A stretch of DNA of 64,000 nt from Paraburkholderia elongata. Lineage in GTDB: Bacteria; Pseudomonadota; Gammaproteobacteria; Burkholderiales; Burkholderiaceae. The stretch covers positions 52,365 to 116,364 of the forward strand of contig NZ_WOEZ01000183.1 in NCBI RefSeq assembly GCF_013177735.1, in the 5' to 3' direction. How positions within the stretch are numbered: the stretch's first letter is position 1; the number at the start of each line of letters is the position of its first letter. Below the pieces are notes generated by a model. The model saw only the letters and a list, made by a program, of their open reading frames with translations, ran no database searches and was not told the origin of the DNA. Both the position numbers and the translations under genes were made by a program. Shown one piece after another: positions 52,997 through 61,975 of this stretch.

Positions 52997-54550
52997 TCAA
53001 TCGAAGTGCGTATCCGTGATGCGTGCGTGAGAGGGAAAGGTCGGCTGGTAGTGAGAGATCGGCGCGCCGGCCACCTTGCGTACATCGAAGCCGCCACCGA
53101 GCGCGCCGACCAGCGCGACCTGCAGCATTCTGCGGCGGCCCTGCAAATCGACCTGCTGCGCGCGTTCGTCGAGCAAAGACAGGTCGGCTAGCGTCACGTC
53201 CTTCTGCATGCCGATACCGCGACGATGCCGCTCTTCTGCAATTGAGACGATGCGTGAGGCCGCTTCCACCGCGCGGGTCTGCTCGGTAGCGAGCGTATCG
53301 ACCGTGCGCAAGGAAGTCAGTTGCCGCGCGACCTCGCCGAGCGCCTCGTCGACGGTCTTGTTGTAAAGGCCTATCGCGACGTCGACATTGGCGTAATCGC
53401 CGCCTAGTTGCGCGCGCAACCGGGTCCGGTCGAAAATCGGCAAGGAGATCGCCGGCCCCACCGAGCCGGTCAGCGCCGCACGCGAGAAAAGCGCTGCGGG
53501 CGTCAAGGCTGTCAGTCCGGCAAAGGCCACCAGGTTCACGTCGGGATAGAACTGCGCCCGCGTGGCGTCGATGTTGGCGAGCGCGGCTTCGGCCCGCAAA
53601 CGCGCCGCCACGATGTCGGGCCGGCGGCCCAGGAGGTCCGCCGGCAGTTGCGCGGGCATCGGCGCATCGGCAGCCGCAGCCAGTTGCGGACGACGCAGCG
53701 ACAAACCCCGCTCCGCTCCGCGCCCCGTCATTACGCCGATCTGCAACTCGGTCAGTTTGATGCGCTCGTCGTTGAGCGCCTGCTGTGAAGCGAGCCGGCT
53801 TCGCTTGAGTGTGGCGTCGGCCGAGTCGTATGCGTTATCGATGCCGCGCGCACCACGCTCGCGCAATACCGTATCGACGCTATCCGCGGCCTGTTGCTTT
53901 TGCAGCAGAATGTCCTGCATCGCAAAGGCGCGGTCGAGCTCGCAGTAAAGCGTCACGAGCGCGACCGTCAACGTGAGCCGTGCCTGCTCCGCATCGATTC
54001 GTGCCGCGTCTCGCGTGGACAGCAGGCTGCCAGTCAGCGCGGCATTCTTGCCCCACAAGTCGAGCTGGTAGCTCAAGCCGGCGAACAACGCGGCCGGCGA
54101 GACCACCGGATCGTTGAACAATTGCACCGGAATCTGCTGGCCGCCGACGGATACATTGGCCGCATCATTCGGCTGCGGTAAACGGGCTTTGCTCACCGTC
54201 GCGCCCGCCGTGCCGGTGAGGCCGGTGAGCGAAGCAAACTGTTCGAGTTGCGCCTGCGCGGCGCCGACCCTCGCCTTGGCGATCTGCAGGTCGGGACTGT
54301 TCTGCAACGCTTCGGCGGTCAGTTCGTCCAGTTGCGGATCGCGGTAGCGCTTGACCCAATCGGGCGCGGGCCATGCACCGTTCGCGCCTGGCCCGATGCT
54401 CTGTGCGAGCGCGTCGGCGGATGGCTTGATCGGCTTGACGTTGGTGTGCAGACCCGAATCGCTCACGCAACCCGTCAGCGCCGCTGCAATTAGCAGCAGC
54501 GGCAGCAACGGCCAGGCGCGCGGCAGAGGAAATCGCATAGGCCGCCTCAT
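52997..54550 (-). CDS. NodT-family outer-membrane efflux lipoprotein
   Basis: A 517-residue TolC-like channel of the NodT/OprM type. The lipobox LTGC follows a signal peptide (PLLLIAAALTGC); two OEP repeats are visible, with SPDLQIAKARVGAAQAQLEQ and a later RAEAALANIDATRAQFYPDV. It overlaps rhlC by 4 bp and abuts the EmrA-type gene. Within Burkholderia rhamnolipid clusters such a gene sits after rhlC, as here. It would form the exit duct for the lipid. Confidence 0.9.
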   Translation of the reverse strand: MRRPMRFPLPRAWPLLPLLLIAAALTGCVSDSGLHTNVKPIKPSADALAQSIGPGANGAWPAPDWVKRYRDPQLDELTAEALQNSPDLQIAKARVGAAQAQLEQFASLTGLTGTAGATVSKARLPQPNDAANVSVGGQQIPVQLFNDPVVSPAALFAGLSYQLDLWGKNAALTGSLLSTRDAARIDAEQARLTLTVALVTLYCELDRAFAMQDILLQKQQAADSVDTVLRERGARGIDNAYDSADATLKRSRLASQQALNDERIKLTELQIGVMTGRGAERGLSLRRPQLAAAADAPMPAQLPADLLGRRPDIVAARLRAEAALANIDATRAQFYPDVNLVAFAGLTALTPAALFSRAALTGSVGPAISLPIFDRTRLRAQLGGDYANVDVAIGLYNKTVDEALGEVARQLTSLRTVDTLATEQTRAVEAASRIVSIAEERHRRGIGMQKDVTLADLSLLDERAQQVDLQGRRRMLQVALVGALGGGFDVRKVAGAPISHYQPTFPSHARITDTHFD

Positions 54551-55587
54551 GAGTGCCGGGTAAGAGGCATTGCACGCTCTCCTGCCACCTGAGCGTTCAT
54601 CTCGCCAAGCCTCACCGAGTCAACCGCATCAGCCGCATCAGCCGCATCAGCCGCCTTGGCGATCTTAGCCACTTTGGCCGCAAGTCGCGGACGCGTCCGC
54701 TGGAGCGGCCCCATTCGCCCGAAGAACCCATCGAAAAGGCCCAGCGCAATCGCGGTGAGCTTCGCCAGTTTGTCTTTTTCCAGCAGCACGATCTGCACGA
54801 TTTGCCAGAGCGTCAGCACGTTCGGCACAATTGCGACCGGCAGGCGCATTCCATATTGCAGCGCCAGTTGCATCGCGTTTCGCGCGCTGTAATAGCGGCG
54901 GAAACCGGGGTGATTCATCGTCGTCAATTCCAAAGAGCCCAGTTTGTGACGGCGCCGTGAGCCGATCCGATGCAGCAATACGAGTGACGGCACCACGTAC
55001 ACGGGCACATTGTTCAGCAGCGCACGGAAGCAGTATTCGGTATCGACGTGGTCGATAAAAAGCGCTTCGTCGAAGCGGCCGAGCCGCGCGAACGCCTCGC
55101 GTGAAATGACACAGCCGGACGAAATCAGAAAGGCGCAGCGCTGCAGCGCCGCGTCGGCGTGTATAGACAGTCTTTCGACCGTCAGGCCGCTCGTCGCGAG
55201 TTCGGGCAAGAAGCGTTGGTCGTTTTCATCGAAGATACGCGGGCCGGCCAAAAACGCCCGGCCATTCATCGCTGCGCACCGGTCGCGCATCACCGTGAAG
55301 TAGCTGGCGGGCGCCTCGGAATCCTGGTCGAACAGCGCGACCGCATCCACGCCTTCGTCGAACAGTGCACTCAAACCGCAATTGAAGGCGCCGGCAATGC
55401 CGTTGCGATTACCGTGATGCAGCAACGCGACGCCCGCCTCGCCCAGCATCATCGCGGCACGCGCGTCCGGCAATGGCAAGTTGTCCACCACCAATAACCG
55501 GTCGCACGCCGAGCGCATCGCCACCGCGCGCGCGAGCTGCTCTTCACTCGGATGAAACAGGATGATCAATGCGCCAAGGATCGTCAT
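54547..55587 (-). CDS. rhlC: Rhamnosyltransferase 2, RhlC
   Basis: A 346-residue family 2 glycosyltransferase that adds the second rhamnose to mono-rhamnolipid from dTDP-L-rhamnose. It matches Pseudomonas aeruginosa RhlC through VLLHHGNRNGIAGAFN-like, LFDQDSEAPASYF, FLAGPRIFDENDQRFLP, FLISSGCVISREAFARLG and LFIDHVDTEYCFRA segments. The C-terminal tail is unusual: three 9-bp repeats encode A-A-D units. It lies 10 bp after the MFS gene and overlaps the NodT gene by 4 bp. Confidence 0.92.
   Translation of the reverse strand: MTILGALIILFHPSEEQLARAVAMRSACDRLLVVDNLPLPDARAAMMLGEAGVALLHHGNRNGIAGAFNCGLSALFDEGVDAVALFDQDSEAPASYFTVMRDRCAAMNGRAFLAGPRIFDENDQRFLPELATSGLTVERLSIHADAALQRCAFLISSGCVISREAFARLGRFDEALFIDHVDTEYCFRALLNNVPVYVVPSLVLLHRIGSRRRHKLGSLELTTMNHPGFRRYYSARNAMQLALQYGMRLPVAIVPNVLTLWQIVQIVLLEKDKLAKLTAIALGLFDGFFGRMGPLQRTRPRLAAKVAKIAKAADAADAADAVDSVRLGEMNAQVAGERAMPLTRHS
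54623..54649 (-). repeat. 9-bp tandem repeats in the rhlC tail
   Basis: ACCGCATCA, GCCGCATCA and GCCGCATCA follow each other, encoding repeated Ala-Ala-Asp on the minus strand. Copy number could vary by slippage without breaking the frame. Confidence 0.7.
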
Positions 55588-55597
55588 TGGAAGCTCC

Positions 55598-57211
55598 TCA
55601 GTGACCTAAAGCCATCGCCGCGCCGCGCTTCGGACGCGTGAGCCACATCATCGCGGCGAGCACGAGGCAGGTGATGCTTGCCATGTAGAACATGTCGCCG
55701 GTCGCCATCATGTAAGCCTGTTGCTGCACGACGTGATGCAAGGTGGTGAGTTCGCGCGCGCCGTCGATACCCATGCCCTGCAGACTCTGAACGAAGCGCT
55801 GCGTATTGCCGGACGATTTCGTCACCGACTGCGCGACGACGTCGTAGTGATACAGCGCGCGGTTATCCCATAGCGTGACGCTCATTGCCGTGCCGAACGC
55901 CGCCGATAGCGTGCGCAAGAAATTCGACAGGCTGGAGGCCGCGGCGAGCTTGTCGTCAGACACGCGCGAGAGCGTCGCCGCGGTCAACGGAATGAAGAAG
56001 CACGGCAAGCCGATGCCCTGAATCAGACCCGGCGTGATGATCTGCGTGAAGGTCATGGTCAGCGTGAAATGCGCATCCCACCACAGCACGGCCGCAAACA
56101 CGAGAAAGCCGAAAGTCGCGAGCACGCGCGCGTCGAAACGGGCCGCGTAAATGCCGACCAGAATTGAGAACACCAGTGCGAGCACGCCGAGCGGCGCGGT
56201 GGCGAGTCCGGCCTGGTATGCGGTGTAACCCATCACGGCCTGCAGCCAGAGCGGAAAGATCGCGCCGACCACCGAGAAGCTCATCATGCCAAGCGAAATG
56301 ATCAGCACACAGAACGAAAACGTGCGGTCGCGGAACAGGTTCAGATCGATCACTGGATGCCGTTCGCCCGCCTCCCAGATCAACAGCGACACGATCGCCA
56401 ACCCGGCGATGATCGCGAGCGTCAGGATCAAAGGGGAATCGAACCAGCCGCGATCGTGCCCGAGATCGAGCACCGTCTGCAGCGAACCGACGCCGACGAC
56501 CAGCAAGAGAATGCCTGGCAGATCGATGGGCGCCGCCTTGCCGGCGGATGCGTCGGGGCGCAGCAGCGTCATGCACACCGCGAACGAGAAGATGCCGATC
56601 GGCAGATTGATCAGGAAGATCCACGGCCACGAAAAATTGTCGATGATCCAGCCACCGACCACCGGGCCGAAAATCGGCGCGAGCAGCACCGTCATCGCCC
56701 AAAGAGCGAGTGCCACAACGCGCTTATCCGGCGGAAAGGTCCGCAGCAGGATAGTTTGGGAAAGCGGCACCATCGGCCCCGAAAAGAGCCCCTGCAATGC
56801 CCGGCATACCACCAGAAGGTGAAAATCGCCGGCCACGCCGCATAGCAGCGATGTCAACGTGAAAAGGATCACCGCCCCGAGGAACAGCCGCGTTTCGCCG
56901 AGCCGCCGCGAGAGCCAGCCCGTCAAGGGGACGGCGATGGCTGCGGCCACGGAGTACGAGCTGATCACCCACGTGCCCTGACTGTTGGAGACGCCGAGGC
57001 CGCCGGAAATAGCCGGCACCGCGACGTTCGTTACCGTCGAATCCAGCACTTCGATGAATGTGGCCAGCGACAGCGCGAACGTCAGCAAGGCGAGCCGCAC
57101 GCCGCGCATGCTGGGTACGCTGCGCTCGCCGGCGGAATCCGGGCCGGGGCCGACACCATGCGCCGCGTCGGCCGACGCGGCGCGCTTCGGCAACGGCGTG
57201 GCGGCGCTCAT
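55598..57211 (-). CDS. EmrB/QacA-type MFS exporter of the rhamnolipid operon
   Basis: A 537-residue 14-helix DHA2 transporter. After about 35 polar residues the first helix carries SLATFIEVLDSTVTNVAVPA, the EmrB signature; WVISSYSVAAAIAVPLTGWL, and SRRLGETRLFLGAV follow. It sits between rhlB (4-bp overlap) and rhlC, the place of the exporter gene in Burkholderia rhamnolipid clusters. With the EmrA- and NodT-type proteins it probably moves rhamnolipids across the envelope. The long C-terminal periplasmic loop between late helices is typical of the family. Confidence 0.92.
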   Translation of the reverse strand: MSAATPLPKRAASADAAHGVGPGPDSAGERSVPSMRGVRLALLTFALSLATFIEVLDSTVTNVAVPAISGGLGVSNSQGTWVISSYSVAAAIAVPLTGWLSRRLGETRLFLGAVILFTLTSLLCGVAGDFHLLVVCRALQGLFSGPMVPLSQTILLRTFPPDKRVVALALWAMTVLLAPIFGPVVGGWIIDNFSWPWIFLINLPIGIFSFAVCMTLLRPDASAGKAAPIDLPGILLLVVGVGSLQTVLDLGHDRGWFDSPLILTLAIIAGLAIVSLLIWEAGERHPVIDLNLFRDRTFSFCVLIISLGMMSFSVVGAIFPLWLQAVMGYTAYQAGLATAPLGVLALVFSILVGIYAARFDARVLATFGFLVFAAVLWWDAHFTLTMTFTQIITPGLIQGIGLPCFFIPLTAATLSRVSDDKLAAASSLSNFLRTLSAAFGTAMSVTLWDNRALYHYDVVAQSVTKSSGNTQRFVQSLQGMGIDGARELTTLHHVVQQQAYMMATGDMFYMASITCLVLAAMMWLTRPKRGAAMALGH

Positions 57212-58548
57212 ACGCTATGCCCGCTGCCTGCCAATGCCGGCGAAGACGTGCGGCCGACGGTGTGCTCGCACACACCGGTCGGCATGAAACCTTCGATATA
57301 ACGTGCGGCCGCCTCGCACCCATCCGGCGACGACGCGAGCCGGTCCAGCACGCGCCCGCACTGCGTCGCGATCGCCGGGCTGCCAAGCACATGCTTCAAT
57401 GCACGCGAGAGAGCCTGCGGCTGCAGTGGCCTATCGAGCCGCACACCACAGCCGCTCGCGACGACCCGCTGCGCGTTGTCGAACTGGTCGTGCGCGAATG
57501 GCGTCAGGACTTGCGGAATACCGGCGGCATACGCAAGTGCTGCCGTACCGATGCCGCCGTGATGCACCAGCGCCCGGCAGCGCGGCAACAGCTTCTGCAG
57601 CGGCACGTAACGCCGCTTGAGCAGCACGCCCGGTGCATCTGCCCGCACACCTGCCTGAACAGCGGCCGCGTCCGCTGGCGGCGCATCCGGCGTCAAAAGA
57701 ATGCCGCGCAGCCCACTTTCCATCAGCGCCGCGCTTACTGCATTCACATAGCGCTCCTGATCGATCAAAGTCGATCCCGCTGTGAACACCACGGGCCGCT
57801 CGCCCGCTGCGAGAAAAGCGTCGAGTTGCGGATCGGGCGCGGGCACGCTCGTGTCGTTGAATAGCGGAAAACCGCTGAGGCAGCGCGGTGCCGGCCAATC
57901 CGGCTGAGCTTGCGCGAACCATTCCGGAAAGAGACACAGCACGCCGTCGGTCGAATGCAGCCACTCGCCGAAAATGCGTCGCGCCGGTGCGAGCGCCAGC
58001 TCCGCACGCAACGCATTCAACGCGGGGCCACAGACCTTGTCGAGCGCTTGTCGCTCGATCAGCCGCAGCAGCGCCGTTTTTACAGCCAGCGGTAAGCCAT
58101 GCGGAATCGTCAGCCGCGGGTGTGTCGGCGGCGCATGCGCGGAGAGCAAGGTCGACGGCGATACCTGAACCGACACGAACGGCACGCGATACAGCTCCTG
58201 CATCAACCGTGCAGAAAAAGCCCACAACGTGCCGACCAGCACGGTGTCGTTATCGGTCAACGCAGCCAGCGTGTCGAAATGCGGTCGCAGCGTCGGTGCA
58301 ATCACCGCCCACAGCGTACGGAACGACGTACGCGGATGCCATAGCGCCGGGTTCGCCATCGCTGCCTCATATTCGGCGGCGGTGCCGATCGGCACGAAGG
58401 CGAATCCCTGGCGCGAGACAGCCTCCGCGAACGGCGGATGGGTGCAAAAAACGATCTCGTGGCCGCGCGCGGCCAACGCCGCGCCGATGCCGAGCAACGG
58501 ATGCACGTCGCCCGCCGAGCCGATCGCGGTGATGATGACTTTCGTCAT
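57208..58548 (-). CDS. rhlB: Rhamnosyltransferase 1, RhlB
   Basis: A 446-residue GT-B glycosyltransferase that joins dTDP-L-rhamnose to the 3-(3-hydroxyalkanoyloxy)alkanoate made by RhlA. It follows P. aeruginosa RhlB closely: IIAIGSAGDVHPLLG-type start, LWHPRTSFRTLW, VQVSPSTLLSAHAPPTHP, LFPEWFAQAQPDWPAP and the donor-site region LVHHGGIGTAALAYAAGIPQ with AHDQFDNAQRV. The gene starts 9 bp after the methyltransferase stop and overlaps the MFS start by 4 bp. Confidence 0.93.
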   Translation of the reverse strand: MTKVIITAIGSAGDVHPLLGIGAALAARGHEIVFCTHPPFAEAVSRQGFAFVPIGTAAEYEAAMANPALWHPRTSFRTLWAVIAPTLRPHFDTLAALTDNDTVLVGTLWAFSARLMQELYRVPFVSVQVSPSTLLSAHAPPTHPRLTIPHGLPLAVKTALLRLIERQALDKVCGPALNALRAELALAPARRIFGEWLHSTDGVLCLFPEWFAQAQPDWPAPRCLSGFPLFNDTSVPAPDPQLDAFLAAGERPVVFTAGSTLIDQERYVNAVSAALMESGLRGILLTPDAPPADAAAVQAGVRADAPGVLLKRRYVPLQKLLPRCRALVHHGGIGTAALAYAAGIPQVLTPFAHDQFDNAQRVVASGCGVRLDRPLQPQALSRALKHVLGSPAIATQCGRVLDRLASSPDGCEAAARYIEGFMPTGVCEHTVGRTSSPALAGSGHSV

Positions 58549-58557
58549 TCAGGTAGC

Positions 58558-59127
58558 TCAGAAGAGACCGGGGATCAGTGCGGCGACGTCGCGACGATAG
58601 TGCGAATACGCCCGGCCGAAGTGACCGGTCAGCCAGCTCTCTTCGACCCGCACCTTGTAGGCCAGCGACGCGAAAATCAGCAATAGCCCAGCCACGCCGC
58701 GCCATTGCGCACCGATCAGCACGGCCCCCAGAAGCGCCAGCAGGCAGCCGGTATAGATCGGATGACGAACCAGTCCATACGGTCCGCTGCGCACCAGCTC
58801 ATGCCCCTCCTTCAGCGTGACCGACACGCTCCAGTTGGTGCCGAGATGCAGCCGCGCCCACACGGAAAACGCAAGGCCGGCCAATAGCACGGCGAAGCCG
58901 GCAAGCTGCAACGGCCCGATCGCATGCGGATCGACGGACAGCGCCGCTGTATTGAAGTCCGGCAGCACAATCAGCGCGCCACCGCCAATCAACGGAATTG
59001 ACTGCAACGTGCGCGATAAAGACGCCTCCTTGCGCGCGGTCTCCTTGACGCGGTTCGACGTTGCGACCCAATACAGCAGCCACAGCGCCCACGGCACGAC
59101 AATGGCAATGCTCTGAGCGATATTCAC
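58558..59127 (-). CDS. Isoprenylcysteine carboxyl methyltransferase-like membrane protein inside the rhl operon
   Basis: A 189-residue integral membrane protein of the ICMT/PEMT-like superfamily, with five hydrophobic segments and the SAM-binding motifs GPYGLVRHPIYTG (residues 115-127) and RVEESWL (160-166) followed by a Phe-Gly...Tyr...Tyr-Arg-Arg pattern. ICMT enzymes methyl-esterify carboxylates on lipids at the membrane. Its ATG overlaps the rhlA stop by 4 bp and rhlB starts 9 bp later, so it belongs to the rhamnolipid unit. I infer methylation of the fatty-acid carboxylate of the RhlA product or of rhamnolipid. Standard Pseudomonas and Burkholderia rhl clusters I know lack it. Confidence 0.85.
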   Translation of the reverse strand: MNIAQSIAIVVPWALWLLYWVATSNRVKETARKEASLSRTLQSIPLIGGGALIVLPDFNTAALSVDPHAIGPLQLAGFAVLLAGLAFSVWARLHLGTNWSVSVTLKEGHELVRSGPYGLVRHPIYTGCLLALLGAVLIGAQWRGVAGLLLIFASLAYKVRVEESWLTGHFGRAYSHYRRDVAALIPGLF

Positions 59128-60104
59128 GGTAGTTCGACCTGTTGGAGCGAGTGATCGGCGGTGGCCTGCAACGCGACGTTCGCGACGTTCGCGATAGCGG
59201 GTTGCTGCCCCGGCATGATGGGCGAGCGGGCGGCGAACGCATCGAAGCAGCCGAGCGCACGGCCTGCCGGCTGCACCCGCGCGGCGCCGAAGTAATCGAA
59301 AATCGCCGTCCGAACCTGGCGCAGCGCGGACCGGCCTTCGAGGTCGAGGAAATGCCCGGCCTGCTCGATCGTGAGAAACTCGGCGCGCTTCAGATGCGCG
59401 CTGAGCGAACGGGCGTCCTCAGGCGTGGTGTAGTCGTCGAGCTCGCCGTTGAGGAATTTCAATCCGCAGTCAATGTTGCGAAACTCGTGCAGATAGTCCT
59501 CGGGACGGATGGCCAGAATCTGGTCGACGTGAAACGCCACCTGGTCCTGCTCGTCGCGTGGCAGCGTAGAGAGGTAGCGGTAGTTATAGAGCTTCATGAT
59601 GCGCGGCAGATGCTGGCCAACCGTATCGTTGAGCAGCTGCGCGGCCTTCAGATTTTCGCCGGCGGCGATGTGGTCGCGTGCCGCGGTCACGTACGCGGTC
59701 ATCGGCTCGTTCAAGCGCGGCGAAAACGACGCAATCACCGCGCGCCTCACGCTGGTGCGCGCCCGCGAAAGCGCAAGCAGCGACGCCACCCCGCCCCACG
59801 ACACCGACAACAGGAAGCTCGGCTCGAATAAGCCTATTAGATGCAGCAGAATGTCGACTTCATCGTCTTTTGTAAGAACGAAGTCGCACACGTTATGCGC
59901 TTTCGATTGACCCGCATAAGGTAAATCGAAACAAATTGGGTTATAGCGTTCGCCGAGGTATTTGATTGTCTGTCCGAACGACGCCGTGGTGGCCAGCGCG
60001 CCGTTGATCAGGATGACACTCTCAAAGGCCGGATCGAATACGTGACGTTCAACGTAGACTTTCAGGCCCGCCGGTAGCGGAACAAGGAGTTTTTCGATGG
60101 GCAT
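59124..60104 (-). CDS. rhlA: 3-(3-hydroxyalkanoyloxy)alkanoate synthase RhlA
   Basis: A 326-residue alpha/beta hydrolase-fold acyltransferase that couples two 3-hydroxyacyl chains to form the lipid half of rhamnolipids. It aligns along its length with P. aeruginosa RhlA, including INGALATTASFGQTIKYLGE, CFDLPYAGQSKAHN, LSVSWGGVASLLALSR and LNGELDDYTTPEDARSL. The catalytic triad of the Pseudomonas enzyme is present at the same numbering: S102 in VSWGG, D223 and H251. The ATG at 60104 is chosen because it gives the family start. It heads the seven-gene operon. Confidence 0.94.
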   Translation of the reverse strand: MPIEKLLVPLPAGLKVYVERHVFDPAFESVILINGALATTASFGQTIKYLGERYNPICFDLPYAGQSKAHNVCDFVLTKDDEVDILLHLIGLFEPSFLLSVSWGGVASLLALSRARTSVRRAVIASFSPRLNEPMTAYVTAARDHIAAGENLKAAQLLNDTVGQHLPRIMKLYNYRYLSTLPRDEQDQVAFHVDQILAIRPEDYLHEFRNIDCGLKFLNGELDDYTTPEDARSLSAHLKRAEFLTIEQAGHFLDLEGRSALRQVRTAIFDYFGAARVQPAGRALGCFDAFAARSPIMPGQQPAIANVANVALQATADHSLQQVELP

Positions 60105-60636
60105 GGCGTATTCGCATGCACTTGCGCAAAGCAAATGCGCACCGATACCGCGCCCGCGCTCGCGGACGCCTTGCGGCCGTACTACCGGGGATCAGGCCCA
60201 TGCGATTTGCCTTTACGCCGGCAAATCCGATCCGCGACGACCGCTGCTGCACCGAAAACATGGTTCACTCGACGTGATGCCTGCCTGCTCTCCTTGGCGC
60301 GCGCCTGAACTCAGGCCCGCTTCAATCGAGCGTTCGATGCCTCGTAATATATTTATATGTAATTTGGAAAGCGTTGCTTCAATCCCTGCCGCACGCCATT
60401 CGTTGACGCCAGTCTGCCCTCACTGCGTGAAGTCTTCATGTCAATATACGATGACGGAAAGCTTTTTAACATATTTCAAAAATAAAAGCTAAAAAAGTCA
60501 TTGAGCATATGTTCGAAATTGGCAGGGAAAATGTTATTGAAAGGAAGCGGCATCGCGTTGCGCGAGCGAACGTTTGGGCGATAGGACATGACTGGATAGA
60601 AGCGGCTACACCCAACGGCGCTCACCGCCAACAACA
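60105..60636. other. Promoter region of the rhamnolipid operon
   Basis: About 530 bp between rhlA and the 161-residue gene, both leftward. The part from 60330 to 60600 is clearly AT-rich for this genome, including a run near 60350 with TAATATATTTATATG. I searched for a lux-type dyad upstream of rhlA and found none that is convincing. No gene is supported here. Confidence 0.5.
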
Positions 60637-61122
60637 CTAACGGACCAGCGAGAATGCTTCCCTGCTGGCGATCTCACCCGCGCCGTACACGCCGACCACC
60701 GTATAGTCCGACGCCACGCATTCGAACGTCGCGCCCTGAAACGTGATGACAAAATGGCGCTGCACGGGACCGGGCGAAGTGACGGCCGATATCTCGGCGG
60801 CCAGCGACGAATTCATCACTTCGTGAACCGAGTACCCACAGAGCCCAAGCGAAGCGAGTGGATGGATCTCGAGATCGACAACGCCGGGGGGCCCCAGCCG
60901 ATGAAACACGGCGTCGGGAAATAGCACCGTGCAAAACGGATCGTCGTCGGAATCGAATGGTCCGAACCGTTCGAAGTCGGATTCAGCAATCGGATACGCC
61001 AGAATCAACCGGCGGTCGCTCGCGACAATGAATGGTTCGGCGGCGTCGGCTGCCGGATGAGGAACAGAGTCCAGCAGGACGACATGGTCTTCCTGCTGGG
61101 GTGACTCGAGCGTGCTAGTCAT
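60637..61122 (-). CDS. Hypothetical protein, 161 aa
   Basis: An acidic soluble protein with no signal peptide. It begins with a polar segment, then RRLILAYPIAESDFERFGPF, VLFPDAVFHRLGPPGVVDLE and a C-terminal strand-rich part (HFVITFQGATFECVASDYTV). I do not recognise it. It starts 22 bp after the H-NS-like gene on the same strand and may be cotranscribed with it; its own ribosome-binding site is weak. Confidence 0.6.
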   Translation of the reverse strand: MTSTLESPQQEDHVVLLDSVPHPAADAAEPFIVASDRRLILAYPIAESDFERFGPFDSDDDPFCTVLFPDAVFHRLGPPGVVDLEIHPLASLGLCGYSVHEVMNSSLAAEISAVTSPGPVQRHFVITFQGATFECVASDYTVVGVYGAGEIASREAFSLVR

Positions 61123-61144
61123 CTACTTCGCGACTCCGTTGCGC

Positions 61145-61975
61145 TCACGCGCCGGTTTGCACCGTCGAGGTTTGCGGCGCTGCGGCAGCGCTCGTCGCGC
61201 CTGCTTTGCCTCCACTACCCGTCTTGCGACCCGGCGCTTTCTTTACCGCAGCGGTTTTCTTCACAGCAGTCTTCTTTGCAGCGGCTTTCTTCACAGCAGT
61301 CTTGGCAGCGCTTTTCTTTGCCGCGGTCTTTTTAGTCGCCGCAGTGCCCGCTGTGCCCGCAGTGCCCTTCTTGGCAGCTGTTTTGGAAGCGACTGCCTTT
61401 TTCGCTGTCACTACTTTTTGGGCAGCGACGTTGCCGGTTGCCGAGGCGCTATCGATCAGAAATTTGGTGCGATCTTTGACCGTTGCGAGCCATGCCGGCG
61501 CCGGACCGCGTCCGCTCCAGGTGGCGCCGGTTTTCGGATCGAGGTACTTGGGTGGCTGTGCGCCTTTAGGCTGGCCTTTACCTCCGGCTTTGGCGTGAGT
61601 GACTGCGCCCTTTGCCGCGGACTTCACTTCGCTAGCACCTTCAATCAGGAATTGAGCCCGGTCTTTCACGGCGGCAATCCAGGCCGGTGCACGCCCGTGG
61701 CCCGTCCAGGTCGCGCCGGTTTTATTGTCGCGGTACTTCGGAATCGACTTGCCTGCGCCGGCGGCTTTTGCCTTGTCACTTGCAGCATGCCCATTCAAGG
61801 CGCGCGCGGCGCGTTTCGCCTTTGCCTTTGCTTCGATATCTGCGGTAGTCAGGCCGTGCTTGAGCATCAATTCGCGAATCTGGTCGACCGCGGCTTGTGC
61901 TTTCCTGGCAATAAGGACGTCAGCTTGCGCCTGGAGCTTCTTAAGCTTTGCCTGGATTTGCTCTAAAGTGGGCAT
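61145..61975 (-). CDS. H-NS-family protein with two DNA-binding domains and a histone-H1-like tail
   Basis: A 276-residue nucleoid protein, about twice the usual H-NS length. A coiled-coil N-terminus (residues 1-60) is followed by two copies of the H-NS C-terminal DNA-binding domain, at about 80-113 (TGATWTGHGRAPAWI) and 143-176 (TGATWSGRGPAPAWL). Residues 185-260 are a Lys/Ala-rich tail (AAKK, KKTAAKKSAAKTAVKKAAAK) like histone H1 and the tails of some Burkholderia H-NS proteins. GGAG precedes the ATG. It would bind and bridge AT-rich DNA. Confidence 0.88.
   Translation of the reverse strand: MPTLEQIQAKLKKLQAQADVLIARKAQAAVDQIRELMLKHGLTTADIEAKAKAKRAARALNGHAASDKAKAAGAGKSIPKYRDNKTGATWTGHGRAPAWIAAVKDRAQFLIEGASEVKSAAKGAVTHAKAGGKGQPKGAQPPKYLDPKTGATWSGRGPAPAWLATVKDRTKFLIDSASATGNVAAQKVVTAKKAVASKTAAKKGTAGTAGTAATKKTAAKKSAAKTAVKKAAAKKTAVKKTAAVKKAPGRKTGSGGKAGATSAAAAPQTSTVQTGA

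Noticed and set aside
60097..60492. 131-codon plus-strand frame upstream of rhlA
   Set aside because: It overlaps the rhlA start on the other strand, has mixed composition across an AT-rich zone and no family features.
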